DNA from: Cheilinus undulatus
Taxonomy: Eukaryota; Chordata; Actinopteri; Labriformes; Labridae
Reading direction: 5' to 3'
Assembly: GCF_018320785.1 (NCBI RefSeq)
Contig: NC_054866.1
Span: 7,718,487-7,782,486 of the forward strand
Length of the DNA stretch: 64,000 nt
In this document: positions 24,281-36,800 of the stretch, one piece after another
Position numbering within the stretch: position 1 is the stretch's first letter
Layout: every line of letters begins with the position of its first letter
The notes under the pieces: model-generated
Told to the model about the DNA's origin: nothing
The model's database searches: none
What the model saw: the letters and a program-made list of their open reading frames with translations, nothing else
Program-made: the position numbers and the translations under genes

Positions 24281-24639
24281 AGTGGTGGGTGAGTGGATAA
24301 GCACCATCATAGAAGTCTAGAGTAAGACACGATTTGAAATGCACCTCTCTGATGTCCTCTGACAGGCACTTTCTCTCCTCTGTTTTCCTGAATGGTTGAT
24401 TAACAATTATTTTTGTCAGGCTATTATAGACTGATTAATCAGTCGGGTCCCAATGCAAAATGGGAGCCAGGAAAAAGGTGGACAGAGTTTACTGACTCTA
24501 CTGTGATGTCACTCTAGTGAACAGAGGAAGTTGTGATGATTGTTATATTTTTTCTACCTTTTGATCCTATATTTTAATACTTTTTATATTTTTGCTAAGT
24601 ATGTTTTGTAATACTCTTGGTGTTATACTTGTTCTGTTA

Positions 24640-24712
24640 TTAACTGTGTAAAGCACTTTGAATGTGATGTGTATGGCTTTGTTTTACAAATAAAGTTGCC
24701 TTGATGAAACAT
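24640..24712 (+). mobile_element. Non-LTR retroelement 3'-tail-like fragment
   Basis: tgtgtaaagcactttgaatg followed by tacaaataaagttgcctt is typical of tails of fish LINEs and their derived SINEs. No coding part remains. Confidence 0.4.
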
Positions 24713-24802
24713 TATATTAAAGTATTCTTAAATGTATCTCTAGTGACTCTTCTTGGCATACAGAGTTCAGAGATTATGGTGATTATGATTGTTAGACTAT
24801 CT

Positions 24803-25384
24803 GTAATCTGACACACCAGATAGACTGATTCATATATATAGTGCATGGATATATTTAACATTCATCTGGGAAAGCTCCCATAGAAAGTGTTTGGGAAAGG
24901 AAGGACTTATCAAAAATGTGTGGAAGGTGATTGTAGGGAATGTTCTGTCTGTCACAGTGAGGGGCCAATCAGAGTAACAAGAAAAAGTAAGGTTGTGCTC
25001 GTGTGCTTTACCTGAGCAGACAGGCTACCACTTTAGTAGTAAATAGTGGAGTTCTTCCATGAAAAAATTAAAGGCCAAGACTGGCAAAAACATAGCACAG
25101 AAAATGTTTTGGCATGTCTCCCAGGTCTTGTTTAACTGAGAAAGTGTGGTCCAGTTTTATCAAACTGCCGCTACAGCTACATCTGAGCTTATAGCTACAC
25201 AACAGCAGCCATGGGCTACACCAACAGACCCCATCCGTAACGATCCAAACCCACGCTGAAGCAGACCAGGAGGAGAGCGGGAACATCTTTTCTGTCATGA
25301 AAAGCTTTCAGTGTTGCTCTTTTAATCAGTAGACGTTGCCCAGTCCTGTTTATAAAACTGATTCCAGGTAGAAATATTGCACCT
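24803..25384 (-). mobile_element. RecQ-remnant element, 5'-truncated copy (minus strand)
   Basis: The terminus ctgacacaccagatagact matches the right end of the element at 5360-5935 in reverse orientation, and catctgggaaagctcccata recurs at 63080. On the minus strand at about 25258-25333 the reading KRATLKAFHDRKDVPALLL aligns with the helicase segment of the copies at 34.1, 49.9 and 52.2 kb. The far terminus is missing. Confidence 0.55.
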
Positions 25385-25455
25385 TCTGTGATTTGAAAAT
25401 TGAAGTAGAGCATATTGTGATTTAATGTAAAATTGTGATTAATTGCCCAGCCTTC
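25385..25455. mobile_element. Fragment of a fish repeat ending in attgcccagcc
   Basis: gtgattaattgcccagcc matches the end of a common hAT-like repeat; a second piece lies at 55985-56046. Confidence 0.4.
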
Positions 25456-25649
25456 ATTTTAAAAGAGTAGCCCAACTGTAGTGTGGCCCAATATAAACAC
25501 TTTTAAATTATTTGATTTAACTCTATATGAGTTTGATTAATCCTGTCAATTTTATTGTGTATTTTACTGTACTATAGAGGTGTGACTTTACCTGAACAAC
25601 CTGGTTGGAGATCTATTCTCTTGTTTTTGCCACAAAAAAAAGATTGTGT

Positions 25650-25765
25650 TTTACCCGGCTACTCAGTACTTAAAGTAAACTTTAAACTCAATACCATTTA
25701 CTTTTACTTGAGTACATTTTAACTGTATTTCTACCTGAGTAAATTAGTCAAGTACTGTTTCCACC
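25650..25765. repeat. Dispersed fish repeat (acttttacttgagtac type)
   Basis: ttacttttacttgagtacat and tagtcaagtactgtttccac are characteristic of a dispersed teleost repeat. Boundaries unclear. Confidence 0.45.
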
Positions 25766-25997
25766 TCTGCTGGTGTGACTGCAGACTCATGAGCCAAGAC
25801 TCAGTAGATGAGGGACATGTTTATAAAGGAGGATGCTGACCATTTAAGATTGACTGATTGATGATTTTAAAAAATTACTAAAAATTAGTCCAAAGGCAAC
25901 TATTTACAACTAAAGCCGAGGGTTTAAGCTTTGGAATAATTTTTATTTCATGTTTTTTCTGGTACCAATGCTGCAAAAGAAAGATTTATGTAAATTA

Positions 25998-26130
25998 TAA
26001 AATTCTGTAACCTGACACACCAGATGGATGTGTTTCACACATCCATCAGGAAAACCTCTCATACACAGCATTTGGGAAAGGGCGGAGCCTTTGGAAAAAA
26101 CTCGGAGGGTTATTGGATGGAATGATTTTC
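25998..26130 (-). mobile_element. RecQ-remnant element, terminal fragment
   Basis: cctgacacaccagatggatg through aactcggagggttattggat matches the right-terminal 130 bp of the element at 5360-5935 in reverse orientation. No helicase part remains. Confidence 0.55.
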
Positions 26131-28143
26131 ATTTCATGTTTTTTTCTGGTAACAATGCTGCAAAAGAAAGATTTCTGTAAATGTTAAAATTCTGTGCAGT
26201 TTTTCAGAAATCCTTCAGGTTTTGGGGGAGTATTTTTATGCAAAACTTGTGTTTTTATGGATATTTATTCACTCAACCTTTGGTCTTAACGGGTTTAGGG
26301 CTTAATGGGGTATAGGGATTTCTTCCCTGAGCACTTACCTTTTCTGTACTAGTATCTTGTGTTTACCTGAAGTAAAGTGTTGGGACATTTGAGTGAGTAT
26401 TGTTTTCTGCTATCACAAATGTTAACACCTGGTCATTTGTATTCTGTGACTGGTACATGCAAGCTTCATAAATCACACATGGACCCTGATGATTTCTGCA
26501 CCCAAATCTGTGCTTCTTTCTACGCCTGATCGATAAATGAGGGCCAGTATGACCCAGAATCACACTGTAAGGAAAAGCCTTTTTGTTAGCATGATCTATT
26601 TTTCTCCTGCTTCTGGTCATAGCCACAACACATCTATTACATGAAAGATTTTCAGATCCTCAAAGTCAGAGCCCACAGGATTACCTTTTGAAACCACAAA
26701 GACGTGAAGCAATACAGGCTTAAGTTCTTTATAATTTGGTGCCTCAAGACAAGAAGGCGTACAGTCCGCCAATCTCTCTCTCTCTCTCTTTGGCTCATAA
26801 AAACACAGTGGACAACCTCTCACCAAGGTCCTTTTCATTGCTTTGAGCCAGCAGAGAGGCAGCTAATCAAGGCCCTGTCGCTCATCTGCTTACTGTAGCA
26901 CTTTTTCTCCCTCTTGTACAGGATGAAATAAATTCAGGTGTGTCAGTTATGGTCTCCTTTTGAATAATCTGTGGGGAGGTATAATACGTCATTCAGAGGA
27001 GAATGAATTACTAAGTACGTGTGGCCCCACACTGCTGAGCACATTGATGATTCCTCCTGAGGCTCCGATTCTTATTTAATCATGTTTGGTTCAGACTACT
27101 TTCCTCCACCATCCCCCCCGACTCTTCTTTAATTAAATATATGTGGTCTGCTCCAGCTCAGATTGTGTCCTTTATTTAAAACAAAAGGCTCCAAAGCTGC
27201 ACTGATTGAAAGAGGGGTGCCATCTTATTTCATCAGCCAGAGTCTTTCAGCTAAAAAAAGGAGGTGAAGTTCACAGAAATCAGCAGAAAGGGGCCAGTAG
27301 ATGAGCAGCAGTGCTTCTAATGACAGCATCATCTATCACTGTCATTTAGTGCTCAGGGAGAAGCAGGCTTGACTCTCTCTCAAGTCAGTCCCAGATAGCC
27401 CAAACTCAGCTCAGCATAGAGAGAGCCTCGCTCTCCTCCTGGAGAGGCAGGAATATGAAAAATAAAAATAAATACATGGAGATGGTGTTGAATATTAAAG
27501 CAATAAGATGGAAAAAGTCGACTAAAGCTCAACAGGCAAACAGACCAGGCCGGTTTATTTATAGAAGACTTTTCATAAAGCACTGAAAGTGTTTTATAGA
27601 GTTAAAATCAGAACATTTATGATATTAAGAGCACTGAAAGGCAGCAAAAACATGATAATATTAGAACATGAGGTAGAAAGATATAAGTAAATGACATTTA
27701 CAATAAAAAAAATGTATAAACATTATGTTAAAGTATTCTTAAACTGGGTTTCAGCGTTGGGTCCCTGACTGCAGAATCTCACCTCTAATTTCCACATACA
27801 ACAGCACCACAATCCGCCAGTGGAATGACATACGAGTAAATAGTTTCCTCTCGGTTCAACTGGAGCACCCCAGAAGCGCCACTTCACTCTGCTTCATTGG
27901 AGAAACTCTGCATGTCTATTTTTGGTGCTGGTTCTGTCTAACAGCATCAATCCACATTGAGCAGCTCAATCTTAACAGAAGAATGTGCAAAGTATCACGT
28001 CAGCTTCAAAACACAACACGCTGTACGACTCATGATGGTAAATCATCACCATGTCAACATCACTTGTCATCCTGTCCACAAGTTCTAGGTCACTGTTGAG
28101 TCAGTGGGTCACAGAGCTACCATCAATGAAAACAAGGTAACTT
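26131..28143. other. No gene recognised
   Basis: Mostly single-copy-looking sequence. A short CT tract lies at 26773-26790. At 27540-27640 tttatttatagaagactttt and agcactgaaagtgttttata resemble a retroelement tail. The block 27170-27360 lacks repeat character and contains no exon that I can see; conserved regulatory sequence is possible but untested. Confidence 0.4.
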
Positions 28144-28147
28144 TTAA

Positions 28148-28450
28148 AGGGATATGTCGAGACTTTTGAAGTTGGGTTGTATCAGATTCTTAGCTACAGT
28201 AGTGGCGTTAGCCTCCAGTGATTTCTGTGAAAGTTGCTCCTGATGTTATGACGAGCTCAGAGAGATCAGCAGCATAATGGTTGTAGATGGGAAGGTTCTA
28301 TCCGCTTAGTTTAACGAGTTTACGTAAAAAAGCACCGAGTTGACTCACCTGTACACTGTGTCGAAAACAAACACAGCACTTCATTTCTCCCCCCCAAAAC
28401 ACCCTCTGTGTCAGGCACTAGTTTACGATAAAGCTTTTGGCATTTAGTCT
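28148..28450. mobile_element. TTAA-type MITE left-end fragment
   Basis: After TTAA (28144-28147) it starts agggatatgtcgagactttt, similar to the terminus of the MITE at 15720. No right terminus found. Confidence 0.45.
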
Positions 28451-28494
28451 CCTTCCTCCACGCACTGATATCCTCTGATCAGCTGTGACATATT

Positions 28495-28833
28495 ATGCAA
28501 AAACAACTTTTTCAGGCTTTTCTAACAAATATTTCCCCCTGACCTATCCACAATCCCTTCAAATACCAGAAAAATCCATTCCCTTCAACCCTTTGTAACA
28601 TCAGGAGTGCCACATCCATTTTCTGAGAGGGGTCTGGTCTTGGGGGGGAGCCAGACAGCTCATTAACATTTAAAGCCACAGACACAGAAACTGCTCCTTC
28701 TGAGAAGGGCTGAAACAGAGGGGTTTTTAGACATGCAAATATCATATACTAGAGTGTTGACCCTTTTAAGACAAGTTTACATTGGTCTCAGAGGTCCCTA
28801 AAACATGCCTGTGAAATTTGTTGATGAAAAAAC
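28495..28833 (-). mobile_element. MITE fragment shared with 29216-29340
   Basis: The tract ccacaatcccttcaaatacc with agaaaaatccattcc recurs inverted at 29235-29275 (gaatggatttttctggtact). Downstream, catttaaagccacagacaca and aaacatgcctgtgaaatttg belong to the same widespread fish element. Non-coding. Confidence 0.5.
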
Positions 28834-29460
28834 TAGGGCTGTCAAAATTGAGGCGTTAATGCGGATTAATCCATCATCACGATTAATCTGATTAAAAAGT
28901 TTGACGAAATTAACCCATCTACAGCACAGAATGACAGAAAATCCCTGAAATGTCTCTGGCAACGCATTTCGGGCAGTTTGTCCAAGTAAGGTCACCGTCA
29001 AGCATGCCGCCGCGCATGCGCAAATGGGCTGTTGATCCAGTAGTGACCAACCAACTCCATATGGAAGATGCTGAACAGCACATTGGCCCTCTCAATGGGA
29101 AATTTGAGTAAAAAAAAAAACCAAAACGGAACAGTTGACTGATATAAAGTATTATGCACATTCTGCAAGAAGGAGTTTTCTTTTCACCGAAGCACTTCAG
29201 AGCACATTTTCTTAACGGTGAAGAAAGAGAGGGTGGAAAGGAATGGATTTTTCTGGTACTTGAGGGGATTGTGGATGGACCAGGGCCACATACTTTTGTT
29301 AGAAAAACTTGAAAAAGGTATTTTTGATGATATGTCCCCTTTAAGTCCGGCTGATGCACAGGGGAGAACTTTAATTCAGTCGAACCTTCTTGCTCTATGT
29401 CAGGTGTAACGTTATGCCAAGGTGTACGACCGGCTGGTGCCCTCAGTCTCAGCACAGCTA
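28834..29460 (+). mobile_element. hAT element relic with BED zinc-finger remnant
   Basis: The left end tagggctgtcaaaattgagg and the following cgattaatctgatt are typical of a fish hAT family. At 29149-29212 the + strand reads VLCTFCKKEFSFHRSTS, the first half of a BED-type zinc finger (CxxC) as found at the N-terminus of hAT transposases. A 125-bp insertion at a TTAA site follows within the finger region. No catalytic part or right terminus found. Confidence 0.55.
29216..29340 (+). mobile_element. 125-bp insertion at TTAA inside the BED remnant
   Basis: Bounded by TTAA at 29212-29215 and 29341-29344. The content matches the MITE fragment at 28495 in reverse orientation. The ends are not convincing inverted repeats, so this may be a truncated insert. 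Confidence 0.45.
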
Positions 29461-30604
29461 TATGGTCCAAAAAGAAACTTACTGATAGTTATGTTGGGTG
29501 GACCATGTAGTGATAAAAAAACATGAAAAATAAAGAAAGAAATACAGATGAAAAGAATATAGAGTACAGACAGGAAGCTCCCTCCGTATCAATATGTTTG
29601 AACATAGAGCATAAATAAGCCTTTATTCTAATCAATAAGTAAATCACCAAGTATACAGCACAGTTTAAAAACTCTGTTCTCTCAGGAGTATGATCTGACC
29701 TCTTTTACCTGACATGTCATTAAACTGAAGTTCATCATGAATAAGACAAAGGTGTTTATATGACATTTGCTCAGTCAATCACCGAACAGCATAAAACCTG
29801 TATACAAAATAGACACTCATCTGTGTGACTGCTGACGAATGGTTTTTGTAAAAGAGCTCTTTCCCTCTCAGAGTTTTCGCTTCAGAGTATCATTAGACAG
29901 GAAAAAAAACAACTTAGTGGCTTTATGGAACCATCCACTTCTGGCGGTATTTTTAACATTTCTGTGTATGGTCATCACTCAGACCTGTGAGCTATGAGCA
30001 GACAGGGAGAGGGAAAAAGAGAAAATTGACCTCTTGATAATGTGGGTGGGCATTACCACATCGAGAAGTGGTTGACAGGTACAAAAGGCTTACTCCAAAA
30101 TACTCTATTGGAAATGTAAAAAAGGGAAAACACATTATTATGTAAGTGCACATCACTAGTCTAAAAAGTTCACCTCCGAGTGGAATATACTGGGTAATTA
30201 TTCACAGCAGCTCCAAGTCTATGACTAAGAGACAGAAAAAAGTACATTTGCCCAAAGCTCATAATATTAGCATGCACGCAGACTTTTATTTATCTGTATA
30301 TAACAATAACAGTAAGATCCTGCACAGCGTGACAGATTCTATCATCACTCCTCTCTGAGCTTTAGTCTGGATTTACAGTCAACACGACGTGACACAGGGG
30401 ACTGTGTCAGCAAACAAATCCATTGAAGTACAGAAACTCCTGGTGTGCCATGAAGGGACAGGAAGTATGAGGGACTGTCTCTGCTGTGCCCTGCTTGGAT
30501 CAGAGTGATTGTCACGTGCTCATATGGAGCAAAGAGTGCTCATGAGTTCAGAGAATTCAACTAGGATTTATTATCTGTCATAAATCATAAATGTTTATTG
30601 TATT
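29461..30604. other. No gene recognised
   Basis: No exon, repeat or transposon end identified. Confidence 0.4.
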
Positions 30605-31275
30605 CACACTGGGCACTGGTCAGAAGTATTTGCACTGATCATTACACCAACAGGGACTGTAATGACTCTGCATTCAAAAACATGTACTTCAATAAGGAGC
30701 CAGGCCCCTTTTGCATTTATAACAGCCTCCACTCTTCTTGGAAGGCTTTCCACAAGATTTTTGAGTGTTTCTGAGGGAATTTGTGCCCATTCATTCTGTA
30801 GACCATTAATGATATCAGGCGCTGATGCTGGACAAGCCTTGCTCACAATCTCCGCTCCAGTACATCCCAACAGTGCTGGATGTGGTTGAGATCAGTGCTC
30901 TGTGTGGGCCAGTCGAGTTCTTCCACATCAAACTCAACAACCCATGTCTTTATAGTCCATGCTTTGTGCACTGGTTAACAGTCATGTTGGAATAGAAAAG
31001 GGCCTTCCCCAAACTGTTGCCACAAAGTTGGAAGCATAGCATTGTCCAAAATATCTTGGTATGCTGAAATATTAAAATTGACCTTCGCTGGAGATAAGGG
31101 GCCTGAGAAACAGCCCCAGACATGATCCCTCAACAGGTAACATTCCCCCAACATCTGCAAAACCCAGACTCTCCCATCTGATGCCAAACAGAGAAGTGTG
31201 ATTCCTCACTGCACAGAACACATTTTCACTGCTCCACAGTCCAGTGTCACTGCGATCTACACCACCTTACTTTCT
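30605..31275 (-). mobile_element. Tc1-like relic, same family as 3623-6576
   Basis: Minus strand. cattacaccaacagggactg, gaaggctttccacaagattt and catgttggaatagaaaaggg match the other copy. The minus-strand reading NEWAQIPSETLKNLVESLP is the transposase C-terminus. It stops abruptly at about 31275, so the N-terminal half is missing. It preserves the unoccupied site (ctgtagacc) where copy B of the hAT element sits in the sister copy. Confidence 0.75.
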
Positions 31276-31465
31276 GTTTGGATACAGACCTGCGTTAATT
31301 TTCATACAAAATAAGGAACTTTGGGAAGATGTAAATTTTGCCATGTAAAAAAGAACTTGTTATGGATTGACAGGGAAACTAGGGACAAGTCAAGACAAAG
31401 ATGAATGTTTGATTTGATAAGGAATAGATGACTTTTGACTTGTCCACTGAACTGTCTGTGAGTCT
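31276..31465. other. Spacer
   Basis: Short stretch without recognisable signal. Confidence 0.4.
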
Positions 31466-31469
31466 TTAA

Positions 31470-31999
31470 CCCTTTAAAACCTGAGTTTCTGGACTCTTTT
31501 CTTATTTTAACCATAAAAGGCCCAGAAAATGTCCTGTGAGTACGTGCTTTTGCCCATCTTTCCACAATAATTAGAACTTTTAATATATGGCAGTTATTTA
31601 CATTTTACTGCATGTTAGGACTTCTGGTTTGTAGATGAGACTGTAGACAGCTAAAATGAGGAGCTCCCAGCTGAATAAATTTAAAAAACAGAGAAAACCC
31701 TTATAATCATAACTCAACGACGGAAAAATAATTAACATGGATAAAAAACATTTTACTGCATGTTAAGAGTGTTTTAACAGCTTAAAATGAAAAAACACAA
31801 AAAACTGAGGAACTTTACGCTAGAATCTTAGTGAGAAAAGGGAAATTACAGTAATAACCACGTGCTGGCTATGAAGCACAGTTTGTCCGCTTTCAGAAAC
31901 TATTTGAATTTTTCCGATAACACAAACAGTCATGCAGTTATGGTCATGCAAAGTGTGTTTCAACAGTGTGTCGTCGGCGACGTGCTAGGATTTAAAGGG
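31470..31999. mobile_element. piggyBac-type MITE with TTAA duplication
   Basis: Flanked by TTAA (31466-31469, 32000-32003). The ends are ccctttaaaacctga and aggatttaaaggg, giving the CCC...GGG termini of piggyBac-like elements. The interior has a repeated tract (acattttactgcatgtta at 31600 and 31747). 530 bp, non-coding. Confidence 0.75.
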
Positions 32000-32099
32000 T
32001 TAAACAGAAATAAGACTTTAAAGAGCAGTGTTTGACTTATTTTGCATCACTGTGGCTGCAGGGAGTTCTTGCAATTAAACGCATAAGCAGACAGTCCTA

Positions 32100-32835
32100 G
32101 CTGTTGAGTTTAACTATTGATTTTAGTGAAGAGGGAGACTCCATGGTCAAGTGGAAGAAAGTTTTTTGGTCTGACAAGTCCAAAATGGTGCTTTTTGGCC
32201 ATCAGACAAGATGTCATGCTAGCACACCATCCCCACTGTGGAGCACAGTGGTGGCAGCATCACGCTGTGGGGATGCTTCTTGGTAGCCAGCCCTGAAAGC
32301 CTTGTAAAGGCAGAAGGTTGAATGAATGCGGCAAAATACAGAAGGAGGAGGATTTTATTCACTGCAAGAGAAGTAAAGCTTGGGAGGAGATTTATTCTCC
32401 AGCAGGACAATGACCCGAAGCATGAAGCGAAAGCTGCAGAAATGGTTTAAAGTCAACAAAGTGAATGTTCTGGAGTGACTGAGTTAAAGCCCAGACCTCA
32501 GTCCAGCAGAGAATTTGTGGCTAGACTTGAAAAGGGCTGTTCAAGCCTGATCCTGACAGAGCTTGAGCAGTTTTGCAAAGAAGAATAGAGGAAAGTGTCC
32601 AGATGTGAAAGCCTGGTTGAGACTTATCCACACAGACTCAGTACTGTGATTGCAGCCAAAGGTGATTCTACTAAACACTGACTTGAAGGGGGTGAATATT
32701 TATGCAGTCACTTATTTCACATTACATACTGTATGTTTATTCAATTATTTCAGAAATCTGTTTGACCACTATTAATTCATAAAATCAATAAAAGAGTAAA
32801 ACATCGAAGGGGATGAATACTTTTTAAAGGCACTG
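32100..32835 (+). mobile_element. Tc1-like relic, 5'-truncated
   Basis: + strand readings: KVFWSDKSKMVLFG (first catalytic Asp, about 32158-32200) and ILQQDNDPK at about 32395-32420 (second Asp), then many stops. The right end gatgaatactttttaaaggc is followed by actg and TA (32836-32837). The DNA-binding half is missing. Confidence 0.75.
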
Positions 32836-32837
32836 TA

Positions 32838-33884
32838 CATGCTGTTGAAGTTATATTATGATATAAGGCTCGTAGTCTACTAAAATATAAACATACAGGT
32901 GGGGAGTGCAAAAAGAACGTAAGAAGCTGGAACACTTTTATATCCTGCCATGAAAAAAAAAAGCCAGAGAGCTTTGCAAATGTTTGTTTTCTACCTTGAG
33001 TCATGGATGGATGTTTTTAGGCACACCTGAAAAGACACCTGAGACTCCTTTTTTTCTGTGTATTGTTTGAGAAAAACGAAGACACACAATGAGGCTCCAT
33101 GGTGCGTCTGTGCAAGGAGCCCAGCGGACAGATTGTGTGGGATGAAGCAGAAGAGGTGCAGCATGCAGCCAGCTACCTAGAGAGAGGGCACCTGGCCTGG
33201 CTCACTGATAACTCCCCCACAGCCCAGAGAGCGGCCGTGAGTCAGGTGCTCATGCAAACACTGCCATGGGAACCGAGAGCATGAGTAGGAAATGAGAGTG
33301 TACGAGAGAGAGCGAGAGAGAGGAGATAAGCTGCTTTTCTCCTGTGTAAGTTTCGCCAGTTTTGCTCTTTCTTTCATAAAGCCCCTCTCCCTGAATCTCG
33401 TGGGTTCTGCCTACATATGATGTAAAATTTCACTGTGATTCCTTCCGTTACTCCCCACAGAGACTTTAGGCTGAAAGAAAATATTATTTTCTCTAACTGA
33501 AAAGGAAAACTGTCAAAAATGAAAAAATAGAAGCAGGCTAATTTACTACACTTTAGGCTAAGTGGTTCCATGAGTCTGTTGCACAGTCCAAAAGGTCAGC
33601 CGACTCAGCTGATTTAAAGGCTAACACGCCATCATTGTTTCCTACCAGGGAGCCAAAGGAACGTTTTCTGTTAGCTCAGTATTTGTTTTTACTGTGCACT
33701 CTAAACGGCACAGCATTCTGCTTTCAATGTAAACGGGAGGCTGTGATGTAAACCTGAGCTCCAGTGATGGTTTTATAGGTTTTATTAAAACATCACTGAA
33801 GGGTATGAAGTGGAAGAGCATGCAGCTGTAGACCTATATTTTGGAGACATTAGTATTTAGTACCCTAACCCTGTCATCAGGTAA
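32838..33884. other. No gene recognised
   Basis: Includes a relatively GC-rich segment (33085-33300) with a 61-codon open frame of unknown meaning and no known motif. No splice sites frame it convincingly. Confidence 0.4.
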
Positions 33885-34305
33885 GTCAATCTTGCAAAGA
33901 AAGGTCCAATCTGAAACAATTGTGCTGGGTTTGGCAATGGACTGGACCAATCAGCTTCATTTGAGGAGAATGAGGCGCTAGCTACAGGCTGGGTTTAGAT
34001 GCATTAGAAGCTGTTGGTAGCAGTTAGCTCTGATGTAGCTTTAGCAACAGTTTTTACCAGATCTGGGCAATATTTCTTCATTGAAAGAGGAGTAAAGAAC
34101 CACACTAAAAGCTTTTCTTGGAGAAGATGATGTGCCTTTCCCAACCTGCTGCGGCTTGAGTTTTATCCACCAACAAGCTCATAAACCTTGATGGTGCCTG
34201 CCCTCTTTAACTCATGGTACTCCCTGGAGCTGTGCTACTTCCTCATTCTGACTTGCTGCTCTGATTGGCAAGTGAGGAATGTGACCAATGGAGCAATTAT
34301 AGTGA
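33885..34305 (+). mobile_element. RecQ-remnant element copy
   Basis: Begins caatcttgcaaagaaaggtc like the left terminus of the family. At about 34080-34184 the reading is SLKEE, stop, RTTLKAFLGEDDVPFPTCCG, then SFIHQQA. This aligns with the RecQ helicase pattern ahead of and through the Walker A loop, with several residues lost. The end is approximate and the right terminus is not visible. Confidence 0.55.
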
Positions 34306-35375
34306 ATAATAAAATATGAGGCATCTCTTTATAAGTAAGAAAGCCAAAGAAAAATAGCCAGAGCTCCTGAGGCCAATCTGCAGCAGATGTAACATTTATT
34401 ATGGGCCAATTGGAGTTACTTCATATCTCATAACTCCATATCTTTATTCAAACCAAAATAAAAAGTCCCCTTGCACATTGTGTTTCCATGAATTATTCTG
34501 ACTTAAATCAATTTTTAACCCAGCTGTAAACATGTTAATTTCTGCTGAAAAAATCTGCATTTTATCACTGAGTTTGTGACTTCCTGTTTTTATGCAGCCA
34601 GCCTTAAGCGAACAATCAATGAACTGCACTTTTTAATACTTCTGCACTGGCTTCATTTTAACCACAGAGGATGCCTCTTAATTAATGCCCAAATCCCCAA
34701 CTGTTCTTGCTCATCACCTCTTAGAAGAGTATATCACAGGAGTATCTGGAGGGAACTGCAGCATGCAGGGAGAACATGAAAACTCAAAACAGAAGGGTCC
34801 AAAGACGGACAAATCAAAGTCAAAACTTTCTGTGAGGGGACAGCATCACCCACTGCAAATCAAAATATAAAATGGGTCATACCAGTACACTGAATACAAA
34901 GAAATAAACACAGTATAATCATCAGAGTTATTTCAACTCCCTTAGAGTTAAATGTAAGTTATATAATGCTCACTGGTTCTGACTTGAGTTGTCAATTTGG
35001 AAAGTGTAAGTAATTTAACTCTTGTACTGTTAATTAAAACACTAACATTTTTTATGATTATCAATTTGTATTTAACATCTGTGGCAAGGTCAAGTGTTTT
35101 CTGGCAAGGATGGATCAATGAGACAAATGCATAGCTATGATATACCTTTTGATGAAAATCAGGACATTTCTCTAAACTAGACCAAAAGAACTGGCCTGCC
35201 CCCCCTAAAAAACAGTTAATGGGTCCTCCCAGGTTATTTATTGATAATATCAATGCATGTGTGTTGGATCAGTAACACTGGTGCCAGCATCCTGGCTAAA
35301 AACTTCATTGTGGAGCTGAAAAGTCTGTCAAGATATCATTGGTTACTGATGTACAAGTTCCATTCATTGATGTCA
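34306..35375. other. No gene recognised
   Basis: Contains an AT-rich stretch with agagttatttcaactccctt (34923) of the kind found in fish MITEs. No exon seen. Confidence 0.4.
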
Positions 35376-36800
35376 CTTTGTGACTACTTTTCATCACTGT
35401 CTGGTCATTTTGCCACATTTTTTCCACTTCCAGACAATTTCTGCTACTTTTGACCTTTTTCAATACTAAAGCAGCATAATGAACACCTTATAACCACATC
35501 TAACTGGATTTTTTCCCTTTTGAACCACTTTTCAACTTTTTTGCTGCCCATTTTTGCCACTTTTAGACAATTACTGCTACTTTTAACCCTTGTTACTACT
35601 TTAGCTGCCTAATGAACCAATTACTGCCAAGTTAAACCCACTTTGGCCACTTTTTAACCACTTTTCACCATTTTTACTGCCAATTTTTGCAACTTTAGAC
35701 AATTTTTGTCACTTTTAGTACATGCTGCCACCACTTTTCATCATTTTTACAACCCATTTTTTGCCACTTTTCCTTTCTTTACCCATATTTGCAGCTCCAT
35801 CCTTTTTTTGTCACTTTTGTCCAGTTTTTGCTACTCTTTAACCACTTTACATTACTTATTTCTGTCAACTTTTTGCCACATTTTAACCACTTTTCACCAT
35901 TTATGCTGCCGATTTTTGCCGGTTTTATACAGTTTCTGCTACTTTTAACTGTTGTACTACTTTAGCTGCCTAATCAGTCCATTATTGCCAAGTTAAACCT
36001 ACGTTGGCCACTTTTTAACCACTTTTCACCATTTTAACAGACCCTTTGTGCCACTTTAAACCCATTTTTGCCCTTTTTTAACCACTTTTTCACCATTTTT
36101 ACGGCCAATTTTTGTTACTTTAAAATCCATTTACAGTACTTATTTCTGTCAGCTTCTGCCACTGTTAACCCATTGTTGTCTCTTTTAAACTTCTTTCTCC
36201 ATTTTAACTGCCAATTTTTGCAACTTTTGGACAATTTTGCCAGTTTTAACCCATTTTTGTCACTCTTAAGGCATTGTCATCATTTTTACAATCCATTTTT
36301 GCCACTTTTTCCTTTCTTTACCAATATTTGCTGCCCTATCCCTTTTTTTGCCCCTTTGACCAATTTCTGCTACTCTTTAACCAGTTTACATTACTTTTTT
36401 TTGTCAACTTTTGCCACTTTTTAACCACTTTTCAACATTTTTACATTACTGCCAAGTTTAACCCACTTTGGCCACTTTTTAACCACCTTCACCATTTTAA
36501 CAGACTATTTTTGCTACTTTAAACCCATCTCCACCATTTTAACCACTTTCCACCATTTTTACTGCCACTTTTTGCAACTTTGAAAAAGGCAATATTATAC
36601 TGCACCGTAAATACATGATATTTTTTTTTTTTTTTTGGTTTCTTTGATACGTGTGGTTACTCTTCAGTTAAATGTAAAGTATGGTTTTCACAGATTAACT
36701 TAACAATGGATCATGATTTCCCTGAACCCCATGGACCCCCCATTTGGCTTGGCCTAGAAAGCTTTCCCCTTCATCCCCCTAATGGGCGGCCTTGCAGGCA
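35376..36800 (+). mobile_element. hAT-type element copy D, expanded T-rich tandem array
   Basis: About 1.2 kb of degenerate units of roughly 20 bp built on ttttgccacttttaacca, the same motif as the interior of copies A, B and C. The right-hand sequence (tggaccccccatttggcttg, gaaagctttccccttcatcc) matches copy B at 4490-4550. Neither terminus is preserved. The long open frames in this region are translations of the array and not genes. Confidence 0.7.

Noticed and set aside
28919..29470. 183-codon minus-strand open frame
   Set aside because: Antisense to a hAT relic whose + strand shows a BED-finger remnant; no domain of its own.
33099..33284. 61-codon + strand open frame in a GC-richer patch
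   Set aside because: No known motif, no splice context and short length; cannot be supported as a gene.
35376..36600. Regular short repeats that could be mistaken for a CRISPR array or a low-complexity protein
   Set aside because: Units are degenerate, about 20 bp, without unique spacers, and the same sequence fills hAT copies A-C. The open frames are simple translations of the T-rich array.
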